NCBI RefSeq assembly: GCF_004405125.1
Contig: NZ_SORX01000005.1
Location: 234,795 to 298,794 of the forward strand
Direction of reading: 5' to 3'
Length of the DNA stretch: 64,000 nucleotides
Source: Jeotgalibacillus salarius
GTDB taxonomy: Bacteria > Bacillota > Bacilli > Bacillales > Jeotgalibacillaceae
The notes under the pieces were generated by a model that was not told the DNA's origin, made no database searches, and was given only the letters and a program-made list of their open reading frames with translations. Below are positions 1 through 7,910 of this stretch, piece after piece. The stretch's first letter is position 1; each line of letters opens with the position of its first letter. Made by a program: the position numbers and the translations under genes.

Positions 1-266
1 TTGTGAATGAAGACATTCTTAACGCGATTAAATACCATACGACAGGACGTACGGGAATGAGTAAGCTTGAAAAAGTCATTTACATTGCGGATTATATTGA
101 ACCGGGCAGAACCTTCAGCGGTGTGGAAAATGTCAGAGCTGTTGCCTATAACGATTTAAATGAAGGCATGAAGACTGCACTGAAGCAATCAATGTTATTT
201 TTAATTAATAAAAATCAGCCTGTGTTTCCTGACACATTAGCAAGTTACAACGAATATACGCAATAA
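1..266 (+). CDS. yqeK: YqeK, HD-domain Ap4A hydrolase (3' part only)
   Basis: The gene enters from the left edge, so only about the last 87 residues are present; the family is usually near 190 residues. The fragment carries the conserved YqeK block around YHTTGR and the segment VIYIADYIEPGR, and the closing part KNQPVFPDT is also typical. YqeK is an HD-superfamily phosphohydrolase that cleaves diadenosine tetraphosphate symmetrically to ADP in the cytoplasm. It is followed after 15 bases by rsfS, the usual Bacillales order, and both are probably co-transcribed. The metal-binding HD residues lie upstream of the window and cannot be checked. The GTG at position 3 is internal and should not be taken as the start. 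Confidence 0.9.
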   Translation, partial: VNEDILNAIKYHTTGRTGMSKLEKVIYIADYIEPGRTFSGVENVRAVAYNDLNEGMKTALKQSMLFLINKNQPVFPDTLASYNEYTQ

Positions 267-281
267 AAAGGAGAAATAAGT

Positions 282-638
282 ATGATAAAAGCAAACGAAA
301 TATTATCACTTGCATATAATGCAGCTGACGATAAAAGAGCAGAAGATATTGTCGCGTTAAATATGAATGGAATTTCACTGATTGCAGATTACTTTATTAT
401 TTGCCATGGTAATTCAGACAAGCAGGTACAGGCGATTGCGAAAGAGGTAAAAGACCGTGCTGAGGAAGAAGGGCTCTCTGTTAAACGCATGGAAGGCTAT
501 GACGAAGCAAGATGGGTGCTTGTAGACCTTGATAGCGTGATTGTGCACGTTTTCCACCGTGACGAACGAGACTATTATAAACTCGAAAAGCTTTGGGGAG
601 ACGCTCAGATTGAAGATATGACGAGCACAATCAGCTAA
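282..638 (+). CDS. rsfS: Ribosome silencing factor RsfS (YqeL)
   Basis: This 118-residue protein matches the RsfS/Iojap family in length and in the block DYFIICHGNSDKQVQAIA, followed by a short stretch ending in DYYKLEKLWGDA. RsfS binds ribosomal protein L14 on the 50S subunit and blocks joining with 30S, lowering translation in stationary phase. The ATG has a good AAGGAG site nine bases upstream. The stop codon overlaps the ATG of the downstream methyltransferase by one base (TAATG), which suggests translational coupling within a yqeK-rsfS-yqeM transcript. Confidence 0.95.
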   Translation: MIKANEILSLAYNAADDKRAEDIVALNMNGISLIADYFIICHGNSDKQVQAIAKEVKDRAEEEGLSVKRMEGYDEARWVLVDLDSVIVHVFHRDERDYYKLEKLWGDAQIEDMTSTIS

Positions 639-1381
639 TGGCTTACGAACAGTTTGCATATGTGTACGACAGACTCATGAGTGACGTACCATATGACGAA
701 TGGATGAGCTTTCTGCTACGTCAGAAAAAAGCTTTCAATGTAGAGGGCATGAGATTACTTGATGTAGGCTGTGGTACCGGTGAGTGGACTGTTAAAGCCT
801 CTTCAGCCGGTTTTGAAACCGTCGGGATTGACCTTTCGGAATCCATGCTGTCAATGGCTCAGCAGAAAGCAATGGAAGCTGGACAATCTATCAGGTTTTT
901 TCAAATGGACATGTCTGAAGCTGAAGAACTTGGGCATTTTGATCTTATCACCATTTTCTGTGATTCTTTAAATTACCTTGAGACTGAAGAAGCTGTTCAG
1001 CAAACGTTTCAAAAAATGTACGATATGCTAACGTCTGAAGGGCTTTTATTGTTCGACGTTCATTCCGTTTACAAAGTAAATGAACTGTTTGCTGGTCAGA
1101 CATACTCTTATGATGATGGTGAAGCAGCATATATATGGAATTCGTTTGAGGGTGAACATGAAAACAGTGCTGAACATGAATTGACTTTCTTTATCAAAGA
1201 GGAAAGAAATTTGTACGCAAGGTTTGATGAATTTCATAAACAGCGCACATTTTCAATCGGACAGTATCAGACTTGGCTGACTGAAGCGGGTTTTCATGTA
1301 GAAGCAGTCACTGCTGATTTTTCAGAAAATCAACCAGTGGAAACAAGCGAACGAATATTTTTTACCTGCACGAAGAGATAA
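638..1381 (+). CDS. yqeM: YqeM, class I SAM-dependent methyltransferase
   Basis: The 247-residue product has a Rossmann-type SAM-binding motif LLDVGCGTGEWT at residues 40-51 and an acidic strand-2 end (VGIDLSESM), typical of class I methyltransferases. The N-terminal block FAYVYDRLMSDVPYDEW is characteristic of the YqeM family found beside rsfS in Bacillales. The substrate is unknown; a role in translation or ribosome biology is only suggested by the neighbours. Its start overlaps the rsfS stop. An intrinsic terminator overlaps its last codons, so it ends the yqeK operon. Confidence 0.88.
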   Translation: MAYEQFAYVYDRLMSDVPYDEWMSFLLRQKKAFNVEGMRLLDVGCGTGEWTVKASSAGFETVGIDLSESMLSMAQQKAMEAGQSIRFFQMDMSEAEELGHFDLITIFCDSLNYLETEEAVQQTFQKMYDMLTSEGLLLFDVHSVYKVNELFAGQTYSYDDGEAAYIWNSFEGEHENSAEHELTFFIKEERNLYARFDEFHKQRTFSIGQYQTWLTEAGFHVEAVTADFSENQPVETSERIFFTCTKR

Positions 1382-1396
1382 CTCTTCGTGTTTTTT
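1369..1396 (+). terminator. Intrinsic terminator after yqeM
   Basis: A perfect 9-bp stem CACGAAGAG/CTCTTCGTG with loop ATAA is followed by six T. The 5' arm lies inside the last codons and stop of yqeM. The comE promoter -35 box starts two bases after the T tract. Confidence 0.85.
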
Positions 1397-1397
1397 A

Positions 1398-1425
1398 TTG
1401 ACTTTCTGAATAGTCATAATATAAT
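1398..1425 (+). promoter_or_regulatory. Sigma-A promoter of the comE operon
   Basis: TTGACT at 1398-1403 and TATAAT at 1420-1425 are separated by 16 bases, a near-consensus housekeeping promoter about 50 bases before comEA. I see no AAAA-N5-TTTT ComK box next to it, unlike the ComK-dependent comE promoter of B. subtilis. Confidence 0.75.
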
Positions 1426-1473
1426 GAATGTAATCTTCTGACAGTCTTCTGCAAGATCAAGGAGGACTTTAAT

Positions 1474-2064
1474 GTGAAACTTTGGGTAAAGAATTACCAG
1501 AAATACCTTCTTTTTATAATCCCGCTCGTTTTACTCTCCAGCTTCTTCTTTTTTAACCACTCCACTAAAAGCTCTATACCGGTCTCAAATCCACTTACTG
1601 AAAATCCTGCTCAAACGACCGACTCAACCACACTGATAGAAAATAAGTCCCAGTCGATTTTTGTAGATATAAAAGGGGAAATTCTGAATGAAGGTGTTTA
1701 TGAAATGGAAGAGGGAGACAGAGTCATTGATCTCGTGGCAAAAGCTGGCGGTGAATTATCAGGAGCTGATATGACAGCTGTCAATAAGGCACAAAAGCTA
1801 CAGGATGAAATGGTCATTATGATCCCTCCGGAAACATCAGGTCAGCCCTTAGAGGAACATGCAGACACTGGTAAAATAAATATTAACAATGCTTCACCAG
1901 CAGAACTTGAATCCATTCCGGGGATCGGACCATCTAAAGCGGCAGCAATTGTAAATTACAGAGAAGAAAATGGTTATTTTACATCAATCGAAGAAATTAT
2001 GAATATTTCTGGTATAGGTGAAAAAACATTTGATAAACTGAAAGAGTCAATCAGTACTTATTAA
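1474..2064 (+). CDS. comEA: ComEA, membrane DNA receptor for transformation
   Basis: The 196-residue protein has one N-terminal membrane segment (residues 11-27), a low-complexity linker, an SLBB domain (about 61-118) and a C-terminal double helix-hairpin-helix domain (about 135-196) with the DNA-binding hairpins IPGIGPSKA and ISGIGEKT. ComEA binds incoming double-stranded DNA outside the membrane and delivers it to the ComEC channel. The GTG start is chosen because AAGGAGG lies eight bases upstream and the nearby ATG at 1472 is followed at once by a stop. It is first in comEA-comEB-comEC. The comER gene that lies beside comEA in B. subtilis is absent here. Confidence 0.95.
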   Translation: MKLWVKNYQKYLLFIIPLVLLSSFFFFNHSTKSSIPVSNPLTENPAQTTDSTTLIENKSQSIFVDIKGEILNEGVYEMEEGDRVIDLVAKAGGELSGADMTAVNKAQKLQDEMVIMIPPETSGQPLEEHADTGKININNASPAELESIPGIGPSKAAAIVNYREENGYFTSIEEIMNISGIGEKTFDKLKESISTY

Positions 2065-2099
2065 CGAAATAACAGCAGGAGCTGTCAGGAGGGCATTAT

Positions 2100-2582
2100 A
2101 TGAACAGAATCTCATGGAATCAGTACTTTATGGCACAAAGTCATTTGCTGGCTCTCAGAAGCACCTGTACAAGGCTGACGGTAGGGGCAACAATAGTCAG
2201 AGAACAGCGTATTATTGCAGGTGGCTATAACGGGTCAATTAAAGGTGGTACACATTGCATTGATGAAGGCTGTTATGTGATTGATCATCACTGTGTGAGG
2301 ACGATCCATGCTGAAATGAATGCGATACTTCAATGCGCTAAGTTTGGAGCTGCTACTGAAGGGGCCAGTATGTATGTCACTCATTTCCCTTGTCTTCAAT
2401 GTACAAAAGCGATTATTCAGGCCGGTATTGTAAAAATATATTATGCAAACGATTATAAGAATCACCCATATGCAATAGAGTTGCTGGAGCAGTCAGGTGT
2501 TGAAACAGAACATGTCCCGTTTGACCCGAAAGCGCTTGAACCGCTCTTGTCTCCTGCGTCAGAGCAAGGATATAAGTCTTGA
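2100..2582 (+). CDS. comEB: ComEB, dCMP deaminase
   Basis: The 160-residue protein belongs to the zinc-dependent cytidine/deoxycytidylate deaminase family. The catalytic H-A-E motif is at residues 70-72 and the zinc ligands P-C-x-x-C at 97-101. It converts dCMP to dUMP, feeding thymidylate synthesis, in the cytoplasm. In B. subtilis it also helps place the competence machinery at the cell pole. The ATG has AGGAGGG six bases upstream. Its TGA overlaps the TTG start of comEC (TTGA), so comEC translation is likely coupled. Confidence 0.95.
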   Translation: MNRISWNQYFMAQSHLLALRSTCTRLTVGATIVREQRIIAGGYNGSIKGGTHCIDEGCYVIDHHCVRTIHAEMNAILQCAKFGAATEGASMYVTHFPCLQCTKAIIQAGIVKIYYANDYKNHPYAIELLEQSGVETEHVPFDPKALEPLLSPASEQGYKS

Positions 2583-4834
2583 AATTGATATTATATAGTG
2601 GTCCTGCAGCATTAGCTGGTGCTGCAGGTGCCTATCATCCGCAACTGATTCCCCTTATAGCCATTCTCCTCTTTCTCTTCTTGCTGAGATCTTCTGATAT
2701 AAAAAGTATGATGGTGATCATCTTTATTTCCACGCTATTTTTTCTGCATACAGAAAACCACCTGCATTCACTGCAAACTTCAATTCCCTCTCATATAGAT
2801 AAACTTTCACTTAAGATTCAGACTCCTTTTCAAGGAAAGAAAAATAAACGAGCAGTAGGCTTACATGAACATGAAAAAATGATCCTCATTGTGCCTGAAC
2901 AGCATTTATATTTGATTGAAAAAATTCCTCTGCGTTCTATTTGCGAATGGGAAGGTGAGTTGATAAAGCCTTCCGAAGCAGAAAACTTTAATGCCTTCGA
3001 TTACCGTCAGTATTTATACTATCAGGATATTCACTGGACTTTTAAGACAACCGGATTTAGTAACTGTAAAATCGTAAACACATCATTTCTGCAATCGCTT
3101 AGAGAAATCAGGTATCAGGGGATAAAAAGAATTGAACAGATTTTTCATTCCGATATTCATGGCATAGCAGGTGCTTTATTATTTGGTGATCGCAGTAACA
3201 TGGATGATGATCAGGTCAGAATGTACCAAAGGCTTGGTGTCATACACCTGTTAGCGATATCAGGGATGCATGTTGGCATGATCACCCTGTTTTTATGGCT
3301 GGTTTTATTGAGAACAGGGTTAACAAGAGAGACAATCAGGCTCACGCTGTTTTTTATATTGCCTTTTTATGCTGTAATGGCTGGTGCGGCACCACCCGTT
3401 TTAAGAGCGGTGGGCATGGTGCTGTTAGGATTAGGATTACAATATATTTTTGTGCGTTTACCTTTACTCCATATTTTAAATACAGTGTTTATCATTCATC
3501 TGTTTTTATTCCCGTCAGAACTTGTGAATGCAGGTTTTCAACTAAGCTATGCCGTCAGTTTTGCTCTGGCAATCTCTGCAGGGAAAGTCCTGCGATCCCC
3601 TCATAAGTTGGTTAGTCTGCTGCTGGTCACTTCAGTTGCGCAGGCTGGCGCACTTCCAATTATTATGTGGCACTTTTATGAGTTCTCATTATCCTCGTTT
3701 GTTGTAAATCTTGTATATGTTCCTCTATTTACGCTTATTATTCTTCCAGCTTTGATCGTCATTTATTTAATCTCATTCCTATCGATGGATGTAGCTTCAG
3801 GCATTTCAATGATTCCATATTTTATAATCAAATCGACAGAATCTCTTTCTGCATTTATTTCCAATCAGAAATTTTCAATTCTGATCACTGGTAAGCCCTC
3901 AATTGTAACTGTATGTATGTTAATCTTAATCATTTTTCTCATGATGAGTCTTTTTGAGAGACACAAATATCATTATGCGGGTTGTTGTCTGCTCATGATC
4001 ACCCTCTTTTTGGCCAGTTTGCCTTATTTAAATAAAGAAGGCAGTGTGACTTTCATTAATGTAGGTCAGGGTGACAGTATTCTCATTCAGCTTGCTTATA
4101 ATCAGGGTAATTATTTAATTGATACAGGTGGACAGGTAAATTTCGGCCAGGCTGAAGATCGAGATTCGGTTGGAGAAAATATCGTACTGCCTTATATAAA
4201 AAGTATGGGCATCTCAACAATTGACCTGCTCATATTAACTCACCATGACTGGGACCATATTGGAGGGACAGAAGCGCTGTTAAAAGAGGTGAATATTAAA
4301 GAAGTTTGGACAAGTGCAGGTTCCACGGAAAAAGAAGAAATGAAGGATTTACTCAGTGTTTTTCAACACTACACTGTTCCCGTAAAAGAAATCACAACAT
4401 CCTTTGACTGGACAGTTGGAAACAATGATTTCCGTTTGATTGTGCCTGGAGATCATGCTGAAGGTAATAATGGTTCGCTTATTCTGACTGCAGGTATAGG
4501 AGGGAAGAACTGGCTGTTCACCGGCGATATTGAAGAGGAAACCGAGATGATGCTGATGGAAGAGTGGGAGGATATTGATGTATTGAAGGTCGCACACCAT
4601 GGCAGTAAATCTTCAACAACCGAAGCTTTTCTGAAAATTGTTAAACCTGAAACGGCCGTAATTTCTGCAGGGAAAAACAATCATTACGGACACCCGCATC
4701 CTGATGTAGTAGAGAGGCTGAAGATAATGAGAAGTACTGTATATTCGACTTCATATCATGGTGCGATCAGGTACTCATTTATTGGAGAAAAAGGCACTTT
4801 CGAACTTGCTTCACCATATAATATAAAAAAATAA
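2579..4834 (+). CDS. comEC: ComEC/Rec2 DNA uptake channel
   Basis: This 751-residue polytopic membrane protein has the ComEC layout: two N-terminal membrane segments, a soluble OB-type region, a Competence domain of many membrane segments starting near GALLFGDRS and LLAISGMHVG, and a C-terminal metallo-beta-lactamase-like domain with THHDWDHIGG at about residues 553-562 and the later FTGDIEEE and VAHHGSKSS motifs. ComEC carries single-stranded DNA into the cytoplasm; the C-terminal domain has been proposed to degrade the non-transported strand. The start is a TTG overlapping the comEB stop. The usual length is 750-800 residues, so the gene looks intact. Confidence 0.95.
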   Translation: MKLILYSGPAALAGAAGAYHPQLIPLIAILLFLFLLRSSDIKSMMVIIFISTLFFLHTENHLHSLQTSIPSHIDKLSLKIQTPFQGKKNKRAVGLHEHEKMILIVPEQHLYLIEKIPLRSICEWEGELIKPSEAENFNAFDYRQYLYYQDIHWTFKTTGFSNCKIVNTSFLQSLREIRYQGIKRIEQIFHSDIHGIAGALLFGDRSNMDDDQVRMYQRLGVIHLLAISGMHVGMITLFLWLVLLRTGLTRETIRLTLFFILPFYAVMAGAAPPVLRAVGMVLLGLGLQYIFVRLPLLHILNTVFIIHLFLFPSELVNAGFQLSYAVSFALAISAGKVLRSPHKLVSLLLVTSVAQAGALPIIMWHFYEFSLSSFVVNLVYVPLFTLIILPALIVIYLISFLSMDVASGISMIPYFIIKSTESLSAFISNQKFSILITGKPSIVTVCMLILIIFLMMSLFERHKYHYAGCCLLMITLFLASLPYLNKEGSVTFINVGQGDSILIQLAYNQGNYLIDTGGQVNFGQAEDRDSVGENIVLPYIKSMGISTIDLLILTHHDWDHIGGTEALLKEVNIKEVWTSAGSTEKEEMKDLLSVFQHYTVPVKEITTSFDWTVGNNDFRLIVPGDHAEGNNGSLILTAGIGGKNWLFTGDIEEETEMMLMEEWEDIDVLKVAHHGSKSSTTEAFLKIVKPETAVISAGKNNHYGHPHPDVVERLKIMRSTVYSTSYHGAIRYSFIGEKGTFELASPYNIKK

Positions 4835-4853
4835 AAGAGCCATAAAGGCTCTT
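4835..4853 (-). terminator. Terminator shared by comEC and yqzM
   Basis: The 7-bp stem AAGAGCC/GGCTCTT with a five-base loop lies between convergent comEC and yqzM. The T-rich tail is on the minus-strand side (TTATTTTTTT), so it mainly terminates yqzM and may also stop comEC transcription. Confidence 0.65.
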
Positions 4854-4859
4854 CAAAAG

Positions 4860-4994
4860 TTAGGATCCCACGACTGAGATAATTGTTCCAACTGCGAATA
4901 GTGCTGCGAAAAATCCAAATGATACAATAAATGCTACGCCGGAATCAATCAGGTCGTTTCGTTTCGATTGTACATTCTGTTCGAATTCGTTCAT
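4860..4994 (-). CDS. yqzM: YqzM family small membrane protein
   Basis: A 44-codon minus-strand gene encodes a protein starting MNEFEQNVQSKRNDLID and continuing as one hydrophobic helix (about residues 19-42) ending SVVGS. Length and the N-terminal motif agree with the YqzM family, which sits between comEC and holA in Bacillus. The function is not known. TAGGAGG stands six bases before the ATG. The reading frame ends seven bases from a terminator whose T tract is on this strand. The gene is convergent with comEC and divergent from holA. Confidence 0.85.
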   Translation of the reverse strand: MNEFEQNVQSKRNDLIDSGVAFIVSFGFFAALFAVGTIISVVGS

Positions 4995-5203
4995 GGTTAC
5001 CCCTCCTATATACAATTTTAGTATAGTGCATCATTTTAGAAAAATCCATAGTTACCATATAAAATTCCTTACAAATATCAGCATATCACAAATAATTCAT
5101 AAATTGATACAAATACTACATTCACAAGCGTAAACTACTGCTCAGACGGTATCCCGGGCCCGTTTGGTCAGTGTTTATATAAGGCAGCTTACCCCTGCCC
5201 TTT

Positions 5204-5244
5204 CCACTGTTGTATAGGTGTTAAGTTTTCCTATACAATAGTGG
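5204..5244 (+). repeat. 15-bp inverted repeat in the holA leader
   Basis: Arms at 5204-5218 and 5230-5244 (CCACTGTTGTATAGG and CCTATACAATAGTGG) pair over 15 positions with one G-T wobble around an 11-base loop, 29 bases before the chosen holA start. There is no T tract, so it is not a standard terminator. It could be an operator or an RNA leader hairpin. Confidence 0.6.
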
Positions 5245-5273
5245 AGATACATACTAAAGCGAGGCGGATTCAA

Positions 5274-6299
5274 TTGATCATTAAAGAGTGGAATGCAATA
5301 AAAAAACAACAGTTTTCTCCCGTTTATTTATTGTACGGTGAGGAAGAGTATCTGCTTCACGAAACGAAACAGCTTCTTATACAGCATGTCGTACCCGAAG
5401 ACGAAATGGACTTTAACTTTTCTCTTCATGACCTCGCGGATGAAGCAAGCCTGGAGGCAGCAGTAGAAGATGCAGAATCATTTCCTTTTATGGGTGAAAG
5501 AAGATTAGTTTTCGTTGATGGCGCGATGTTTTTTACAGCTGAAAAGAAAAAAGAAGGAAAACAGGTAACAGATGTATTAGAAGCTTATCTGCAGTCGCCT
5601 GCTCCGTACACTGTAATGGTGATTCATGTGCCTGCTGAAAAATTGGATGAGCGGAAGAAAATTACCAAATTAACAAAAAAAAATGCGACTGTGATTGAAG
5701 CGAAGAAATTAACTGTCAATGATATTAAAGGGTGGATTAAAAGCAAGGTGGCTGATCACAGACTTCAAATTGAAGATAAGGCTGTTGAAAAACTGACGGT
5801 CCTTGCAGGCACGAATCTCTTCATGCTGGCCGGAGAAATTGACAAGCTCGCTTTATATGCAGAGGGTTCAGATATGATTAAATATGAGGATGTCGTACTG
5901 CTTACACCGAAATCGGTTGAACATAATGTGTTTGATCTGATTGAGTATACGTTAAATGGACGTACTGCACAGGCGATAGAACTTTATCATGATCTGCTCA
6001 GACAAAAAGAAGAACCGCTTAAGTTGCTCGCGTTATTAAGCGGCCAATTCAGACTGATTTATCAAGTGAAGAACATGAGCGGGAAAGGCTTCAGTCAGCA
6101 GCAAATCGCATCAAGATTAAAAGTTCATCCCTTCAGAGTGAAGCTGGCAGGTCAGCATGCAGCTAAGTTGCAAAATGAACATTTAAAAACCATTATGCTC
6201 GAAATGGCTGAATGCGATCTTTCCTTAAAATCTTCATCAGGAAGAAAAGACATGATTATAGAAATTTTCTTAACCAAACTTCCAAAACTCGTCAGTTGA
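5274..6299 (+). CDS. holA: DNA polymerase III subunit delta
   Basis: HolA is the clamp-loader subunit that opens the beta sliding clamp. The product (341 residues from this start) has the expected opening SPVYLLYGEEEYLLHE, the segment FPFMGERRLVFVDG, and the C-terminal clamp-loader collar region with LKLLALLSGQFRL and KVHPFRVKLA. I choose the TTG at 5274 because GAGGCGG ends six bases upstream and the predicted N-terminus (IIKEWNAIKKQQFSPVY) then matches the family. A GTG at 5241 would add eleven residues but lies inside the inverted repeat without a good ribosome site. The gene is convergent with rpsT and shares a terminator with it. Confidence 0.9.
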   Translation: MIIKEWNAIKKQQFSPVYLLYGEEEYLLHETKQLLIQHVVPEDEMDFNFSLHDLADEASLEAAVEDAESFPFMGERRLVFVDGAMFFTAEKKKEGKQVTDVLEAYLQSPAPYTVMVIHVPAEKLDERKKITKLTKKNATVIEAKKLTVNDIKGWIKSKVADHRLQIEDKAVEKLTVLAGTNLFMLAGEIDKLALYAEGSDMIKYEDVVLLTPKSVEHNVFDLIEYTLNGRTAQAIELYHDLLRQKEEPLKLLALLSGQFRLIYQVKNMSGKGFSQQQIASRLKVHPFRVKLAGQHAAKLQNEHLKTIMLEMAECDLSLKSSSGRKDMIIEIFLTKLPKLVS

Positions 6300-6301
6300 T
6301 A

Positions 6302-6336
6302 AAAAAACCGCTGCTCAAATTGAGCAGCGGTTTTTT
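6302..6336. terminator. Bidirectional terminator between holA and rpsT
   Basis: The stem CCGCTGCTC/GAGCAGCGG (6308-6316 and 6322-6330) is flanked by seven A on the left and six T on the right, so it can terminate both convergent genes. Confidence 0.9.
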
Positions 6337-6340
6337 AAAA

Positions 6341-6595
6341 TTACGCGTTAAGCTTTTTCGTTAGACGAGACTTTTGACGGTCTGCGTTGTTTTTGTGAAT
6401 AAGCCCTTTTTGTGCAGCTTTGTCAAGCTGTTTTACAGCGCTTGATAGCAATTCTGTTTTGTTGTCAGAATCATTCTGAACAGCAGTTTCGAAACGCTTG
6501 ATCGCTGTACGCATAGATGATTTTTGCTGAATGTTCGCTTCGTGGCGGACAGCATTTGTCTTTGTGCGTTTGATAGCAGATTTAATGTTTGGCAT
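6341..6595 (-). CDS. rpsT: 30S ribosomal protein S20
   Basis: The 84-residue, lysine-rich, helical protein begins [15 protein letters not shown] and matches S20 over its full length. S20 binds the 5' domain of 16S rRNA early in 30S assembly. The minus-strand ATG is preceded by GGGAGGTGA. It is monocistronic here, convergent with holA and divergent from gpr, as in B. subtilis. Confidence 0.97.
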   Translation of the reverse strand: MPNIKSAIKRTKTNAVRHEANIQQKSSMRTAIKRFETAVQNDSDNKTELLSSAVKQLDKAAQKGLIHKNNADRQKSRLTKKLNA

Positions 6596-6833
6596 TTATG
6601 TCACCTCCCGAACTGAATCGAGGACTATTAAAAACTCGATTTACATGATTCACGCCATTAAAGGCATACGGTTTCTTATCAAAAACCGGTTAGATTCAAT
6701 TACATTAGAACAAGGGATATTTTATCAAACGGACCACAAGAATGCAATAGCAAGGAAAATAATTATTTAACTAAAGGATAGAAAAGGAGAGTTAGAACCA
6801 TGATATATAAAAATGTGAAAAGGGGAGAAAGAT

Positions 6834-7862
6834 ATGGCTTTTCGTACAGACCTGGCGCTTGAAGCTTATGAAGCACTGTCTTATGAGCAGGATCATGAGC
6901 TTATTGTTGAAGAAGAAGAAATTAATGAATTTACCTTAAAAAAAATAAATGTAAATAAAGCTGCCGCAGCTTTTACTGGTAAAAAGGAAGGTGATTACTG
7001 GACATTTGAAGCACCTCAGCTTCGTACACAAAATGAAGAATGGATTGAAAAAGCTTCAACTGCACTTTCATATGTGATCAGATCATTTCTTGAAAAGATG
7101 AATATCAGCGAAGAGGGTCCAATTCTTATTGCAGGATTAGGGAATTGGCAGATTACACCTGATGCACTCGGTCCCGATGTGTGCAGGAAGGTTTTTGTGA
7201 CCAATCATTTATTTGAATTTGAGCCACAGGCAGTAGAAGGAGGTTTCCGGAGAACTGCTGCGCTTGCACCCGGTGTGATGGGACTGACAGGCATGGAAAC
7301 TGCTGCAACGCTAAAAGGGGTCATTGAACAGCTCAAACCTGCCGCTGTGATCGTCATTGATGCGCTTGCTGCCAGATCGGCTTCTCGCCTTCATACAACC
7401 GTTCAGATTTCCTCAGCCGGAATTAACCCTGGGGCCGGTGTAGGGAACAATCGTCAGGAAATAAACAGCGAACTTTTTGGCGTGCCAGTCATTGCAATCG
7501 GTATACCAACCGTTGTAGATGCTGCTTCGATTACACAGGATACGCTCGATTATTTTGAAAAAACGTTGAAGATGAAAAGTAAAAAGGATAAGAAGCCATC
7601 TTCACTTCTTATGACGAAGCCTTCCCTTGAAGAGTTAGATGAAAATGAAGCTGAGCCTCATGAAAAAAGTGCATATCTCGGTTTAATCGGTGAGCTTGAT
7701 GAAGATGAGAAGCAAAAGTTATTCAGAGAAATTCTGTCTCCTATTGGTCAGAATTTAATTGTTACACCGAAGGAGACGGATCTTTATATTAAACAGGCAT
7801 CAGATATGCTTGCGTCTGCACTTGATCACGCACTTCACCACCCTGAAGAACGTTCTGAATAA
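6834..7862 (+). CDS. gpr: Spore germination protease GPR
   Basis: The 342-residue protein is the A25-family endopeptidase that starts degradation of small acid-soluble spore proteins during germination. Recognisable blocks are FRTDLALEAYE at the N-terminus (the propeptide region), LIAGLGNWQITPDALGP, VIVIDALAARS and SSAGINPGAGVGNNR. It is made as an inactive zymogen in the forespore. The ATG follows AAGGGGAG by six bases. In B. subtilis gpr is transcribed by sigma-F and sigma-G; I could not find a convincing match to those promoters in the 240 bases upstream. Together with spoIIP it shows the organism forms endospores. Confidence 0.95.
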   Translation: MAFRTDLALEAYEALSYEQDHELIVEEEEINEFTLKKINVNKAAAAFTGKKEGDYWTFEAPQLRTQNEEWIEKASTALSYVIRSFLEKMNISEEGPILIAGLGNWQITPDALGPDVCRKVFVTNHLFEFEPQAVEGGFRRTAALAPGVMGLTGMETAATLKGVIEQLKPAAVIVIDALAARSASRLHTTVQISSAGINPGAGVGNNRQEINSELFGVPVIAIGIPTVVDAASITQDTLDYFEKTLKMKSKKDKKPSSLLMTKPSLEELDENEAEPHEKSAYLGLIGELDEDEKQKLFREILSPIGQNLIVTPKETDLYIKQASDMLASALDHALHHPEERSE

Positions 7863-7872
7863 ATCATTGATG

Positions 7873-7880
7873 CATATACT
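7873..7880 (+). promoter_or_regulatory. Possible sigma-E -10 element for spoIIP
   Basis: CATATACT lies 30 bases before the spoIIP GTG and resembles the sigma-E -10 consensus CATACAnT. The -35 region is poor, so this rests mainly on the known sigma-E control of spoIIP. Confidence 0.3.
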
Positions 7881-7910
7881 GCAAAAAGATTTCAATCAGG
7901 AGGTGGCCTG

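Noticed and set aside
6596..6833. Search for a sigma-F/sigma-G promoter of gpr
   Set aside because: A GCATA at 6663 and similar words occur, but none has a matching -10 box at the right distance.
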